A DNA stretch of 64,000 bases from Pseudocalidococcus azoricus BACA0444 (GTDB taxonomy: Bacteria; Cyanobacteriota; Cyanobacteriia; Thermosynechococcales; Thermosynechococcaceae), in assembly GCF_031729055.1 (NCBI RefSeq), contig NZ_JAVMIP010000014.1, positions 1 through 64,000 on the forward strand, given 5' to 3'. Position 1 is the stretch's first letter. The number at the start of each line of letters is the position of its first letter. The position numbers and the translations under genes are program-made. Under the pieces are notes generated by a model. The model saw only the letters and a list, made by a program, of their open reading frames with translations, was not told where the DNA came from and did not search any database. This document shows, piece by piece, positions 1 through 9,731 of this stretch.

Positions 1-290
1 AAACTACTATACTCACTGTTGCTACTGTGCCACCTAGTTGGAGAATCTGCTGTATCTTCATAGACCAAATGCTGATTATCGGAATCCAACTCCCAATAGA
101 GCACTCGCCGTCCCTCTGCCTCTAAGACCTGACGTTGATGCCGCATTGCTGCTAGGTAGAGCATTAATTTATGCTTGTGATAGGGAAAAGCAGTGCAGAA
201 CCGAAAGTCCTCTGCCATAAAGATCAGATGTTTGTCACAGGGTAAGTCTTGATGACTGGGAAACAGCATATTACCGAGCAGAATGATCAT
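1..290 (-). CDS. Cryptochrome/photolyase-related protein (DPRP/FeS-BCP type), N-terminal part
   Basis: A 96-codon open frame runs off the left edge. It starts at the ATG at 290-288, with GGGGAAG about 6 bases upstream. The translation contains the run FMAEDFRFCTAFPYHKHKL followed by MRHQRQVLEAEGRRVLYWEL, which matches the N-terminal Rossmann half of the deoxyribodipyrimidine photolyase-related family (PhrB-like (6-4) photolyases with an iron-sulfur cluster). These flavoproteins repair UV lesions in light. The FAD-binding half and the cluster cysteines lie outside the window, so activity cannot be judged. Family recognition is from memory; the start choice is well supported. Confidence 0.8.
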   Translation of the reverse strand, partial: MIILLGNMLFPSHQDLPCDKHLIFMAEDFRFCTAFPYHKHKLMLYLAAMRHQRQVLEAEGRRVLYWELDSDNQHLVYEDTADSPTRWHSSNSEYSS

Positions 291-355
291 TGACGCTTCC
301 CCAGTGCCATGGCCAGCTTGTGATCTGTCATTGCCTCCCCCTTAAGTTTTAACAG

Positions 356-1225
356 CTAGTCATCTGAGGATAGTAATTTAAGCTTCCGTAAGCGGGACTG
401 AATCGCACTGGGTTGACGTTGAAATTGAGTTGCCAGTTGTTGAATAGATTGGCCCTGTTGAAAGCGTTGACCCAGTTGAAAATCTTCTTGGGCCTCCCAA
501 GGCTCATAGGCTCGGGGATACCGTTGGCGAATCTTGGCAATCTGTTGGGAGCGTTGAAAGGAGGAACTCCCCGGTTGGCCTGGGTCTAAGCCCCCTTCTA
601 GGGAGTTGTCCAGTGCATCCCCTAACGACTCCGGTAAGGCGGTGGGTAATTCCATCATTTGGGTTTCTGCTGGGGGCTTTTCTGAAATTCGTTGATCTAA
701 GTTCAGTTGATCTAAGTTAATCCGAATGGTTTCAAAGCGAACCCGCCCCGCCCGGACGCTGTTTTCAATGGCCACTTGCCGATCTGATAATTTTGCCTTT
801 CCCGACTTAATGTCCACTAACACAACTTCCAACTCCTCCGCTGCACCCTGTCCATCTTTGAGATTGGTATAACCATTGATCACTAAAAAATCAATCGGAT
901 CCCCAATAAAGCGGGCATCGGAGGGTAAATATTTGAAGTTAGGGAGATAAGGGGCAATCTGTTCGGCAATCTGACCTTTGATCACACTGCGGCTGGCATC
1001 AAGGCTTTTTTGCTTGGCCTGGTCAATATCCTTTTTGTGGTTCAGCTTTAGCTCGGACAGGGCGGCTTCATGGGTTTGGATTAAGTCCGTTAACTCGGCC
1101 TGGTGCGTGTGTTGGAGGCCTAAAAGTTCTTGACGCTGGGCCTGGCGTTGGCTTTTTTGCAGAATTATCCAGGTTAGTCCGGCTCCAAACAGAACCCCAA
1201 TGGCAAAAACAATCACCCAGGCCAT
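356..1225 (-). CDS. Membrane-anchored Holliday-junction-resolvase-related endonuclease-like protein with HTH-like tail
   Basis: The 289-residue product has one N-terminal transmembrane helix (residues ~3-22), then a long charged coiled coil (~25-80), then a domain with DARFIGDPIDFLVINGY and VVLVDIKSGKAKLSDRQVAI. That domain resembles the COG4741 / Endonuc_Holl family, an uncharacterised group related to archaeal Holliday junction resolvases. The last ~55 residues (EPWEAQEDFQLGQRFQQG... IQSRLRKLKLL) look like a small helix-turn-helix domain. The ATG at 1225 overlaps the end of the upstream permease gene by 13 bases, so the two are probably co-transcribed and translationally coupled. Nuclease activity is inferred from family resemblance only. 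Confidence 0.7.
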   Translation of the reverse strand: MAWVIVFAIGVLFGAGLTWIILQKSQRQAQRQELLGLQHTHQAELTDLIQTHEAALSELKLNHKKDIDQAKQKSLDASRSVIKGQIAEQIAPYLPNFKYLPSDARFIGDPIDFLVINGYTNLKDGQGAAEELEVVLVDIKSGKAKLSDRQVAIENSVRAGRVRFETIRINLDQLNLDQRISEKPPAETQMMELPTALPESLGDALDNSLEGGLDPGQPGSSSFQRSQQIAKIRQRYPRAYEPWEAQEDFQLGQRFQQGQSIQQLATQFQRQPSAIQSRLRKLKLLSSDD

Positions 1226-2568
1226 GATCTCTTAGTCTCCCGATGCAGCGAATAACCCACACCCAAGATAATAGCGATGAAAAAAGCAACTGGAGCTAAA
1301 TTCATCGGATAGGGAGGGAATGGGATCACCGACCCAATCAAAATATAGCCAGTGACGAGAAACCCCAATGCTCCTAAAGCCAGTTCCTGGGGCCGCAATC
1401 GCTGAACCTGGTGTAAAAAGACGGGTGCTGCCATACAGGTCAGGCCATAGGCAATTAAAAAACCAAAGGTGCCACAGGTTCCAAACCAAGCAAATAAATC
1501 CAACGAAGGCTTGAAAGCCAGAATACTCAGAACCCCAACCATACTCACCGGAATGCAAGTGATCAGGGTTGCCCGGCGGGGTTGGCTGGAGGGTCGCGCA
1601 GTCATACTGAAAAACTGAGGCAGTTGTCCTAAGCGTGACATCGCAAAAATTAACCGACTCGCCCCCACCATCGTTGCCAGGGTACAACCAAATAAACTAG
1701 CCGTTGCCCCAATCCCAATCAAAAAACCTAACCCATCCCGCCCCATGGCCGTCGCTAAGGTTTCTAAGGGCGCAACACTCTTGGCCAAATCCACATCAAA
1801 GCTATGAAAACCCAGCACTAAAACGTAGGCGGAAAACACAAAGAAAATCCCGGCGAAAATGGGCGTGGCAACTAAGGTTTTGGGAATTGTGGTTAGGGGA
1901 CGTTCCGCTTCTTCTCCCAAGGTGGTGGCCGCCTCAAAACCGGCAAAACTGAGCATGGCAATGATCAATCCTTGGTTAAAGCCATCAGTCGTCACCCCCC
2001 TCAGGGTCAGTTGGGACAAATCATCTCGCAAGCCGTCATGGAACAAGATCAAAACACAAAATACCAGCACCAACAGGACAGAAAGGGCTTCTAAAATCAA
2101 CATGATCCGGGTTGAAAGCCGAATTTCCCGCAAGACAAAGACACTGGCAAGGCTGCTCACACCCATCGCTAAAAGGCCTGGATGAATCCCTAACTGTAAC
2201 CTCTGGCATAAACTATCCAAGTAGGTCACACAGGCCGTGATTAAACCCATAGCCGTTGTTACATAGGCCAAAAGTAGTGCCCAGGCTGTAATCAGTTGTC
2301 CCCGTTTACCCAGCCCCAGCCCAACATAATCCCCCAGTGCTCCGGCCGAGGCGGTGGTGCGACTAAAAACATTCAAGTTATGGGCAATAATCAGGGCTGC
2401 AACCGTTGCCACAACATAGGTGAGCCAAGTCCCGCTACCAGCCGCCAACACAATAATGCCCACATTAACCGTTGGTGTTATCGTTGGAGCCATACCTGCC
2501 AGAGATTGGGCCAAAATTCCCGTAAAGCCCAGGGAACGTTTCAGGTGGGTTGTCGTTCCAGAAGTCAT
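1213..2568 (-). CDS. APC-superfamily amino acid permease
   Basis: The 451-residue product is hydrophobic throughout with about 12 predicted membrane helices. The first helix region (SLGFTGILAQSLAGMAPTITP) carries the broken-helix glycine pattern typical of the amino acid-polyamine-organocation superfamily, and the FAGFEAATTLGEEAERP segment is the conserved loop after helix 6 in these permeases. It probably imports or exchanges an amino acid across the plasma membrane; the substrate cannot be read from sequence. Length is normal for the family. It is the first gene of a two-gene unit with the nuclease-like gene downstream. Confidence 0.85.
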   Translation of the reverse strand: MTSGTTTHLKRSLGFTGILAQSLAGMAPTITPTVNVGIIVLAAGSGTWLTYVVATVAALIIAHNLNVFSRTTASAGALGDYVGLGLGKRGQLITAWALLLAYVTTAMGLITACVTYLDSLCQRLQLGIHPGLLAMGVSSLASVFVLREIRLSTRIMLILEALSVLLVLVFCVLILFHDGLRDDLSQLTLRGVTTDGFNQGLIIAMLSFAGFEAATTLGEEAERPLTTIPKTLVATPIFAGIFFVFSAYVLVLGFHSFDVDLAKSVAPLETLATAMGRDGLGFLIGIGATASLFGCTLATMVGASRLIFAMSRLGQLPQFFSMTARPSSQPRRATLITCIPVSMVGVLSILAFKPSLDLFAWFGTCGTFGFLIAYGLTCMAAPVFLHQVQRLRPQELALGALGFLVTGYILIGSVIPFPPYPMNLAPVAFFIAIILGVGYSLHRETKRSWPG

Positions 2569-2747
2569 TGCAGGTCAAGCCAATAAACGGTATTAGCCAT
2601 GAATACTTTAGTGAATCATTAGTGAGATGCTTAGAGAATAACCCGATTTCATCCCCATCCGTCTGGGTTGGTTAACCTTCTTAATTGTCCAACTCAGTCC
2701 CAAATCCGGTAAGGTTGATCCAGCATCTTTGAAGGTGATTGCGCTCC

Positions 2748-3482
2748 ATGACTGTGCCGAAAACTCCTCCTGCTCAACGTCCTGTTCCCTTGGCCGCCCA
2801 GTTTCTCAAGCTAGTGGGGATTTTACTTATCCTCAGCTTTTTTGGGGATTGGATTGTGCTGTTAATTGCGCCCCAGTTTCAAAATGTGCAATGGCAAATT
2901 AATCTCTTGACCCAATTTGTAGATCGGGGTGTTACGCCTTTAATTGCTTTTGTCCTGATTTATGTTGGGTTTTGGATTCAAGGAGTTGCCGGGGCCAAGC
3001 CGGAGACGGAAGCGGGCGCGCCGGCCTGGAAAGATTGGCGATTTTGGGTCTTTGTGGTGTCCAGCTTGCTGGGTCTCCTCTTTTTGTTAACTATCCCGCT
3101 GCTAGTAGCCACCACCGGCCAATTGACCGACCAGGCCCTGACCCAACTCAAGCAACAGGCGGCCCAAAGCGAAATTAATATTGATCGAGAAGAAAAACAA
3201 CTGAAAGCCCTTGCCAGCAGTGGCCAGATTCCCGAAATCCTCAAAAATGATCAACTCCCGGCCGAACAACGGGCCCTCCTTCAACAACTCCAACAGGATC
3301 CCCAGGCCATAGAGAAGCAATATGGGCAAGTCCGAGAGCAAATCCGCAGCAAGCAAAAAGAAGCTAGCGACCAAATTCAAACGGAGGCCTTGGTGAACCG
3401 AATTCGCTATGGCCTGCGAGCGTTTCTTTTGGCTATTGGCTTTATTACCATCGGCTGGAGTGGGTTACGGGAATCTCGCTAG
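2748..3482 (+). CDS. HpsJ-like cyanobacterial membrane protein
   Basis: The protein (244 residues from the ATG at 2748; a TTG at 2739 would add three) has four predicted membrane helices: two near the N-terminus, one at ~105-125 and one near the C-terminus. A charged coiled-coil region rich in Gln and Glu lies between the last two. The segment FVDRGVTPLIAFVLIYVGFW resembles the cyanobacterial HpsJ family named for hormogonium polysaccharide secretion; unicellular species also carry members whose role is unknown. GAAGG at 2731-2735 can serve as ribosome site. The family assignment is moderate and the function is inference. Confidence 0.6.
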   Translation: MTVPKTPPAQRPVPLAAQFLKLVGILLILSFFGDWIVLLIAPQFQNVQWQINLLTQFVDRGVTPLIAFVLIYVGFWIQGVAGAKPETEAGAPAWKDWRFWVFVVSSLLGLLFLLTIPLLVATTGQLTDQALTQLKQQAAQSEINIDREEKQLKALASSGQIPEILKNDQLPAEQRALLQQLQQDPQAIEKQYGQVREQIRSKQKEASDQIQTEALVNRIRYGLRAFLLAIGFITIGWSGLRESR

Positions 3483-3494
3483 TCCCTCAGGTCT

Positions 3495-3821
3495 TTAGCC
3501 CAGAAATCGATCCAAGGCCGCTTTGAGTTCAGCAATCTCAGTTTCAATCCGTCCCTGTTCTGCGGCCCGTGCCACACATTGAGTCAGATGTTCATCCAAA
3601 ATAAGCCGGGCTACACGGTCTAACGCCCCTCGAACGGCAGCAATTTGAATCAGGACATCGGGGCAGGGTCGCTCCTCAATCACCATATTCTTAATCCCGC
3701 GAATGTGACCCTCTAGTCGCGCCAACCGATTCAAAATCGCCTTGCGAGATTCTGGGGAATGAACGTGATCCGCAGCTTCAGGGGCAGGGAGATCAGCATG
3801 GGAATGGGAGGGGGCAGTCAC
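3495..3821 (-). CDS. inrS: CsoR/RcnR-family metal sensor, InrS-like nickel repressor
   Basis: A 108-residue all-helical repressor. With the GTG at 3821 as start, His21, Cys53, His78 and Cys82 fall in HVHSP, RPCPD and DEHLTQC. To my knowledge these are the same residue numbers as the W-X-Y-Z metal-site fingerprint of Synechocystis InrS, the nickel-responsive repressor of the nrsD exporter. The N-terminus is His-rich (HSHADL). The open frame extends further upstream, but that part lies inside the antisense-free 3' end of the preceding gene and does not look like protein. It starts 28 bases after the stop of the upstream membrane protein gene. No nickel exporter is in the window, so its target promoter is unknown. 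Confidence 0.8.
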   Translation of the reverse strand: MTAPSHSHADLPAPEAADHVHSPESRKAILNRLARLEGHIRGIKNMVIEERPCPDVLIQIAAVRGALDRVARLILDEHLTQCVARAAEQGRIETEIAELKAALDRFLG

Positions 3822-3849
3822 AGGATGGGTTCCGATTATTGAGGTGTGA

Positions 3850-5772
3850 TTAATTGACAGGGTTGCTGGGGCTAGGGCTGGAAGGTGGTGTATCTGGAGC
3901 AGGGGGCTGGGTGTTGACTGGGGCGGAATCCACTGGATCTGGGCTGGGGGGGGGATCAGGGGACAATGGTGCTTCAGGGCTGGGACTAGCGGGGGTTGGG
4001 GGAGAACTGGGCAAATCACTGGCTGGGGAGGGTGTGAGCGATGGGGTTGTCTCCGGGGCTGGTTCAGGGCTGGAGGCTGGGCTAATTTCAGTTGTCTCCG
4101 GGGCTGGTTCAGGGCTAGGGGCAGACCAGAGGGGACGGCGGGCGGCGGCTTCAGCATCTTCAATACGTCTTCTTTCCCGATACCAATCACTAATCCGGGC
4201 TTGGGCTTGTTGATAGAGGGGGCTATGGGCGGGAATTTCTGCGGCTCGATTAATGGCCTCTTTGAGTTTATCGTGGCTGGCTAGGGCCTCGGCCTGAGCA
4301 AGAATCGGTTGATCCTGCTTAGTTTGGAGGGTGGCTTGCCATTGCTTCACTTCAGCTTGGGCCGTGCTGTAGAGAGGATTTGTGGGTGAGATCCGTTGGG
4401 CAATTAGCTGGGCAGCGGGATACTTTTCGGCTTGGGCTAGTTGCTGGGCCGCATTTAGTAAGGGTTGAGCTTGACTGGCCTGGATTTGACGTTGCCATTG
4501 GGCAATTAGGGTTTGGGCTTCAATCCGGCGGGGTTGACCCATGTGAACACTCTGGGCCTGGAGCACAGCCAATTCATAGCCCCAGGTTTGCTCCAAGCCG
4601 GCCAGCGAGCGAGCGAGTTGCAGTTGTCCCAAGTTTTGAGCCTGTCGTTCCCAGGCCTGTTGTTGACGGGTGACATAGGCGGCTAAACCCGAATCCCCTG
4701 CCAGTTTTTCAAGACGCATGATCCCTTCCCAGTACCCCCAAAAGGTATCTTGATGAGCGGCTGCCTCGGCCTGGCCCAATTGGAGGAGGGGCGGATCTCC
4801 TTGGGTCGCTCGGAGCACTGGGGCAATTTCCCGCACCAAGTCAATGGCGGCTTCAAGGTTGCCCGCATTTTGCCACTCTTGGGCATAGTCCATGACCAGC
4901 TCGACCCAGGGCTGAATTTCTTGAGGCACTCGCTGCCCGGCAATGGTTTCGGGGTTGATTTTCTTGGCCATTAAGATGGCTGCAACCAATTCGTTGACCG
5001 TTTGCCACCCCGCCAGGCCCCGCGCTTGTTCCAGTTGTCCCCAGGCCTCCCGCTCCCGATTAATACGGACAATCAAGTCACTGGCCACGGAACTCCAATG
5101 ATCACTCCCGAGTAAACTTAATCGCCTGGCAATATCTAAGGCCGCGGCCCAATCGGCTCCATTGATGGCACTACTGGCCTGGGCCGCGAGGCTAGAACCT
5201 TCATCAGTAGTCCAATAGGTGAGTAGGGATTGGGCCTGGGGATAGTAATGAGAAACTTTGGGGACTTTTTGGATAATCGTCTTGGCATAATCAATATTCC
5301 CCTGGGCAAATTGCTGCCGGGCAATCACAATTGTCGCCTGAGACCATTGATTGCTGAGTTCCAAGGCCTGGGTATAAAGGGGATGATCCTGCGGCCATTG
5401 GCTGACTAAATCTAGGGCTGCCATCAGGGCGTTAATGTTGCCTCGGCGCGCCGCCATATCGGCACAGTACAGTTGCTCGGCATCGGTTGTACCCAGAGAA
5501 ACATTCCGACATTCCGGCAGGGGGGGGAGGTTAAAGATCCAAATAGCGGCCCCCAAGGCAGTGGCCCCAGAAATAAAAAATGGCCAAAACCAAGGCGAGT
5601 TGAAAACGGGTGCAAAGGGCCAACGGGTGGAGGACGAAGCCTGCGATTTAGTGGTAGCTGGAGATAATTCAATTGCACCCTGTTCAATCATTAGGGATGG
5701 GTCTGTGGATGGATGCCGTTTGCGCGGACTCCGTTGGCCTCGCCACCAAGGTCGGGATGCTTTGGGTTTCAT
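3850..5772 (-). CDS. Single-pass membrane protein with helical repeats and Pro-rich tail, function unknown
   Basis: 640 residues. A basic, cytoplasmic N-terminus (~1-75) is followed by one membrane helix (~78-98), then ~430 residues of alanine- and glutamine-rich helices with recurring W/Q/A patterns (PLYTQALEL, PLYSTAQAEV, PLYQQAQARI) resembling TPR-like repeats, and finally ~95 residues rich in Pro, Ser and Glu, including a duplicated SPEPAPETT. I recognise this architecture from conserved hypothetical proteins of cyanobacteria but know no function. Topology suggests an extracytoplasmic helical domain. It is followed closely by the InrS-like gene. Confidence 0.7.
   Translation of the reverse strand: MKPKASRPWWRGQRSPRKRHPSTDPSLMIEQGAIELSPATTKSQASSSTRWPFAPVFNSPWFWPFFISGATALGAAIWIFNLPPLPECRNVSLGTTDAEQLYCADMAARRGNINALMAALDLVSQWPQDHPLYTQALELSNQWSQATIVIARQQFAQGNIDYAKTIIQKVPKVSHYYPQAQSLLTYWTTDEGSSLAAQASSAINGADWAAALDIARRLSLLGSDHWSSVASDLIVRINREREAWGQLEQARGLAGWQTVNELVAAILMAKKINPETIAGQRVPQEIQPWVELVMDYAQEWQNAGNLEAAIDLVREIAPVLRATQGDPPLLQLGQAEAAAHQDTFWGYWEGIMRLEKLAGDSGLAAYVTRQQQAWERQAQNLGQLQLARSLAGLEQTWGYELAVLQAQSVHMGQPRRIEAQTLIAQWQRQIQASQAQPLLNAAQQLAQAEKYPAAQLIAQRISPTNPLYSTAQAEVKQWQATLQTKQDQPILAQAEALASHDKLKEAINRAAEIPAHSPLYQQAQARISDWYRERRRIEDAEAAARRPLWSAPSPEPAPETTEISPASSPEPAPETTPSLTPSPASDLPSSPPTPASPSPEAPLSPDPPPSPDPVDSAPVNTQPPAPDTPPSSPSPSNPVN
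4046..4116. repeat. Imperfect tandem repeat encoding SPEPAPETT
   Basis: A 26-base direct repeat (starting GTTGTCTCCGGGGCTGG) occurs at 4046-4071 and again at 4091-4116, a 45-base period. It lies in the Pro-rich C-terminal coding region of the upstream-unknown membrane protein and encodes the duplicated SPEPAPETT motif. Copy number could vary between strains. Confidence 0.75.
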
Positions 5773-5958
5773 GGCAAGTGTTCGGTCTCCTCACAGCCAG
5801 GCCGGGGCAGTTTATCTTAAATCTTAAGCATAACTTAAGCGGAATCAGGTAGAGGATGTGACGTTTTCTAGGTTTAGGGATAGGAAATAGTCTAACCTTG
5901 ACTCATGGGGATATGAAATCGTAAAGCATTCTGAAATGCGCTAAGGAGATGGGCGGGG

Positions 5959-6942
5959 GTGAAGGCAGAGGAACTACTTCAACGCTATGGAGCCGGAGAG
6001 AGAAATTTTGCCGGGCAACGCCTTCGTCGCGTCAATCTCAATCACAGTTGTTTAGACGAGATTAACCTCAGTCGGGCTGACTTAACAGATGCCGGATTAA
6101 GTGGGGCTAAACTCCAGCGCGCCGATCTCCGGGGGGCCGTTCTCTCAGCCATTAATTTGAATCATGCCGACCTGATTGGGGCCGACCTGCGCGGGGCAAT
6201 GCTCATGGGGGCAGATCTGCGGAAAGTGAACCTGCGGAAGGCCAATCTGACCGGAGCGGATTTAACCCGAGCAAACTTGACCGGCGCAATTTTATCGGAA
6301 GCGAACTTAACAGCCGCAGATATGAGCCAGGCCATCCTGCGGGGAGCAGACCTAACCCTAACCGATTTAACCCTAGCGGAACTAGAACAGGTGAACTTAA
6401 GCCAGGCCAACCTGACCAATGCTTATCTGCGGGGGGCGGATATGGCCGATGCAATTTTGCTCGAAGCAACCCTGATCCAGGCCAATTTACGGGGAGCCAA
6501 CCTGCGAAATTGTAATTTTCAAGGAGCAAACTTACAAAAAACCAATCTTCGGGGGGCCAATTTACGCCAGGCCCGCCTAGAAGGGGCCAATTTACGAGAA
6601 GCGACCCTAACCGAAGCCAATCTCCGCTATGCCTGTTTAGACGAAGCTTACCTAATTGGCGCGGATTTACGGGGAGCCAGCTTAGCCCGGGCCATGTTAA
6701 GGGGGGCGCAACTCAACGAGGCAATCCTGACGGGGGCTAATTTGATGGGAGCCAATCTTTCTGAAGCCCAACTGCGGGGGGCCAATCTCATCGAAGCAAT
6801 TCTGACCGGGGCCAACTTGACGGGAGTAGATTTAACCGGGGTGGATCTGAGTGAAACCGTGATGCCGGACGGAGCCCTGATGGATTCTACGAGCGAGCAA
6901 GGCTCTACAGAGTCCCCTGTGGGATCAACCTCCTTTCCCTAG
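5959..6942 (+). CDS. Pentapeptide-repeat protein
   Basis: 327 residues, nearly all of it A(D/N)LxX pentapeptides from residue ~20 to ~305, which fold as a right-handed quadrilateral beta-helix. The start is the GTG at 5959, eight bases after AAGGAGAT; an ATG at 5949 is out of frame. The last ~20 residues (Ser/Thr/Glu-rich) leave the repeat. Cyanobacteria carry many such proteins, mostly without known function; no fused kinase, transmembrane or signal segment is visible. Monocistronic between the unknown membrane protein (divergent) and pheT (convergent). Confidence 0.9.
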   Translation: MKAEELLQRYGAGERNFAGQRLRRVNLNHSCLDEINLSRADLTDAGLSGAKLQRADLRGAVLSAINLNHADLIGADLRGAMLMGADLRKVNLRKANLTGADLTRANLTGAILSEANLTAADMSQAILRGADLTLTDLTLAELEQVNLSQANLTNAYLRGADMADAILLEATLIQANLRGANLRNCNFQGANLQKTNLRGANLRQARLEGANLREATLTEANLRYACLDEAYLIGADLRGASLARAMLRGAQLNEAILTGANLMGANLSEAQLRGANLIEAILTGANLTGVDLTGVDLSETVMPDGALMDSTSEQGSTESPVGSTSFP

Positions 6943-6950
6943 TTTGAGAT

Positions 6951-9521
6951 TTAACTGCGCAGGGTAACCGCAAATTTATCTTGGAGCGCGTCCCGAATGG
7001 CCTGGTGGATTGGCGTAACATCTGCTTCCGTTAAGGTGCGGTCACTGGCTCGGTAAATGAGGCGAAAGGCTAAACTCCGCTGCCCTGAGGGGACGCCTTC
7101 CCCGACATATTGATCAAACAGTTCTACGGATTCGAGGAGCGTCTCTTGTTTACCAAAGGTGGCCGCTTTAACCATGATCCGTTCCAACTCCGAAACAGAG
7201 ACTTCTATCGGGGCATAGAGGGCCAAATCCCGGTCGGTGGCGGGGTAAGTAGAGTAGGGACGAAACAGTTGCCGGGCCTGGTGTTGCATCAGGTGATCCA
7301 ATAAAACTTCCATGTCCAGTTCAAAGACATAGACCGCTGCTGGGAAATCCCGCTCTTGCCGCAGTTGGGGATGGAGTTGCCCAAAGGTACCGAGGCGTTC
7401 CCCTTGGAGCCAAAGTGAGGCGGTTCGTCCAGGGTGCAGACGGTCATCACGGCGATCCGGTTGATATTCCACCCCCAGGCCAAGGCGATCAAAAATACTG
7501 GTTAAAATCCCTTTAGCTTCATACCAAGACAGGGGTTGACTCACTTTCGCGCCCCTGACCCATGTCCCCCGGAGTGGATCGCCGCTAATGATCCCGCCGA
7601 GATGATCAGTTTCCCATAGGCCCTCCTCATCCTGGGTAAACACCCGCCCAATTTCAAAGCCATTTAGGGGAGGATTGCCCTGTTCCAAGTTGAACTGTAA
7701 AGCATTGAGGAGATTAGTAATAATGTCAGTGCGCAAGGCTGAAAACTCTGCCACGAGGGGATTAACCACTGTGATTTTACCTGTGGTCTCACTACCCGGT
7801 CGAATCCAAGAATAATGCACCAGTTCCGTTAACCCTGCCCCCCGACAGGCAGACCGAATCGCCCGAGTTAAGGATTGCTCTAGGGGTAAGTAGCCTAATT
7901 CCGACTTGCTCGGCAGCGTATCAATAAAGCGGTCATAGCCATAGAGACGGGCCACTTCTTCAATTAGGTCTATTTCCCGTTCAATGTCCCGGAAACGGTA
8001 GGGAGGCACAGTCACCTTCCAGGCCGGGCTACTGTCTTCATCGTCACTGGCAGCAAGCGGCTCCAGGCCAAACCCCAGGGATTTTAAGGTGCTCTCAACC
8101 ACTGCGGCAGGCAGATCTTCAATGTCTTCCTCGGGCGCATCCACCGGCCCTAAAACTTGTTGAAGGCGGCTGAGGCGTAATTCCAGGGTGCGAGTCAGGG
8201 GGGGGCGTTGATCAAAAATGACTTGGGATTGAACCTGTCCCCCCGTCAGGGTTTGAATTAAGTCCAATGCATGGTCACAGGCCTGGAACAGTTCGGCCGG
8301 ATTAACACCCCGTTCATAGCGTGTGGAAGCCTCGGTGCGCAGGCCTTGAGCGCGGGCCGATTTGCGAATTGCTACCGGACTAAACAATGCCGCCTCGAGG
8401 ACTAAGTTGACAGTCCCAGCCTGGACTTCCGTTTCTGCCCCCCCCATCACCCCCGCCACGGCCACGGGAACATCTGCGGCTGTAATGACTAGGTTGTGAG
8501 GGGTTAAAGTCCGCTCTTGACCATCTAGGGTGGTGATGGTTTCTCCAGCCTGGGAGAGTCGGACACCAATGGTTAGGTCAGGGCCATCCGCCAAGGGTGA
8601 GTCTGGGGAAATAGGGGCTGGTTGCGATGTTTTGGCGCGGCGGCCTGGGGATGGAGCGGTCTTGGCTAGGGCTTGCAGGCGATCAGCATCAAAGGCATGG
8701 AGGGGTTGGCCCCAAGTCAGGAGGATGTAGTTGGTAATATCCACAACGTTATTGATCGGGCGCATCCCAGCCGCAACTAACCGCTCTTGAAACCAGGCCG
8801 GGGAGGGGCCAATTTTCACACCCCCAATGACAGTACCCACATAGGCAGGACAGGCCTGGGCATCTGGAATATCTAAAGTGAGCTTAAGGGGATAGGCCAG
8901 TTTGGGCGAGCTTTGGGGAATTTTAATTTCCCCCACATCGGGCAACCGCATCGGTAACTGGGTTAAAGCAGCCACTTCTCGGGCAATACCAATCATGCTC
9001 AGGGCATCGGCGCGGTTGGCGGTGGAAGTGACATCTAAAATCACATCATCCAGGCCCAGCAATGGCCGCACATCCTGACCAACTTGAATCCTATGTTCAC
9101 CCTGCTCAAAGCTGTGGATGCCCGCCGACTCTTTGGTCAATCCCAGTTCAGCCAAGGAGCAAATCATCCCCGAAGACAGCACCCCGCGCAGTTTAGTCGG
9201 GCGAATTTTCAGATCAATTTGCGGTAAATAAGTTCCTGGAGGCGCAACTGGAGCTAACATCCCCGCTGCCGCGTTGGGCGCGCCACAAACAATGGTATAG
9301 GGATTATCCTCGCCAATATCCACCTGACAGACCCGGAGTTTATCGGCGTTGGGATGGGGTTCGCAGGTGAGAATTTTACCCACGACTACCCCCTCAGCCC
9401 AGGTCGTGCGATCTTCAATGTCCTCGACTTCAAATCCGGCCAGGGTCAAACGACTGGCTAAATCCGTGGGGGAATCGGTAAAGGGGACAAATTCTCGCAA
9501 CCACTTTAATGAGATACGCAT
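6951..9521 (-). CDS. pheT: Phenylalanyl-tRNA synthetase beta subunit
   Basis: 856 residues from the ATG at 9521 ([14 protein letters not shown]), with TAGGAAG six bases upstream; the frame stays open 21 codons further but that extension is not family-like. Domains in order: EMAP/OB tRNA-binding fold (~40-150, with [11 protein letters not shown]), B3/B4 editing core (~210-420), B5 (~430-520), the synthetase-like core ([21 protein letters not shown] onward) and a C-terminal FDX-ACB anticodon-binding domain ([11 protein letters not shown] to the end). It pairs with PheS, not in this window, to charge tRNA-Phe. A Pro/Ala-rich insertion at ~285-315 inside the B3/B4 core is unusual in length. Confidence 0.97.
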   Translation of the reverse strand: MRISLKWLREFVPFTDSPTDLASRLTLAGFEVEDIEDRTTWAEGVVVGKILTCEPHPNADKLRVCQVDIGEDNPYTIVCGAPNAAAGMLAPVAPPGTYLPQIDLKIRPTKLRGVLSSGMICSLAELGLTKESAGIHSFEQGEHRIQVGQDVRPLLGLDDVILDVTSTANRADALSMIGIAREVAALTQLPMRLPDVGEIKIPQSSPKLAYPLKLTLDIPDAQACPAYVGTVIGGVKIGPSPAWFQERLVAAGMRPINNVVDITNYILLTWGQPLHAFDADRLQALAKTAPSPGRRAKTSQPAPISPDSPLADGPDLTIGVRLSQAGETITTLDGQERTLTPHNLVITAADVPVAVAGVMGGAETEVQAGTVNLVLEAALFSPVAIRKSARAQGLRTEASTRYERGVNPAELFQACDHALDLIQTLTGGQVQSQVIFDQRPPLTRTLELRLSRLQQVLGPVDAPEEDIEDLPAAVVESTLKSLGFGLEPLAASDDEDSSPAWKVTVPPYRFRDIEREIDLIEEVARLYGYDRFIDTLPSKSELGYLPLEQSLTRAIRSACRGAGLTELVHYSWIRPGSETTGKITVVNPLVAEFSALRTDIITNLLNALQFNLEQGNPPLNGFEIGRVFTQDEEGLWETDHLGGIISGDPLRGTWVRGAKVSQPLSWYEAKGILTSIFDRLGLGVEYQPDRRDDRLHPGRTASLWLQGERLGTFGQLHPQLRQERDFPAAVYVFELDMEVLLDHLMQHQARQLFRPYSTYPATDRDLALYAPIEVSVSELERIMVKAATFGKQETLLESVELFDQYVGEGVPSGQRSLAFRLIYRASDRTLTEADVTPIHQAIRDALQDKFAVTLRS

Positions 9522-9731
9522 TCGACTTCCTAAAAAACCTGAGCTATTGCAGCAATGTTTGGATCTTAAACAAAATTTGCCCATCTCACGGTATTAGTCC
9601 CACCTAGGGAACTGGAAAAATCGCTACCCTTGTTACAAGGCCTGGGGTAGATTCGGGCTATATTGAGCGCATTTCCAGTCAAATCAAGTTAAATTTCCCT
9701 TAGATTGTTGTCGTGTCTGCCAGGTATAACG

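Noticed and set aside
38..220. Plus-strand 60-codon frame at the left edge
   Set aside because: It is antisense to the photolyase-related gene, which has clear family motifs.
1232..1687. 151-codon minus-strand frame overlapping the permease
   Set aside because: Shadow frame inside the APC permease, whose hydrophobic pattern and motifs are convincing.
6001..6900. DNA-level repeats in the pentapeptide gene taken as CRISPR or VNTR
   Set aside because: The periodicity is the 15-base coding period of A(D/N)LxX repeats, without spacers.
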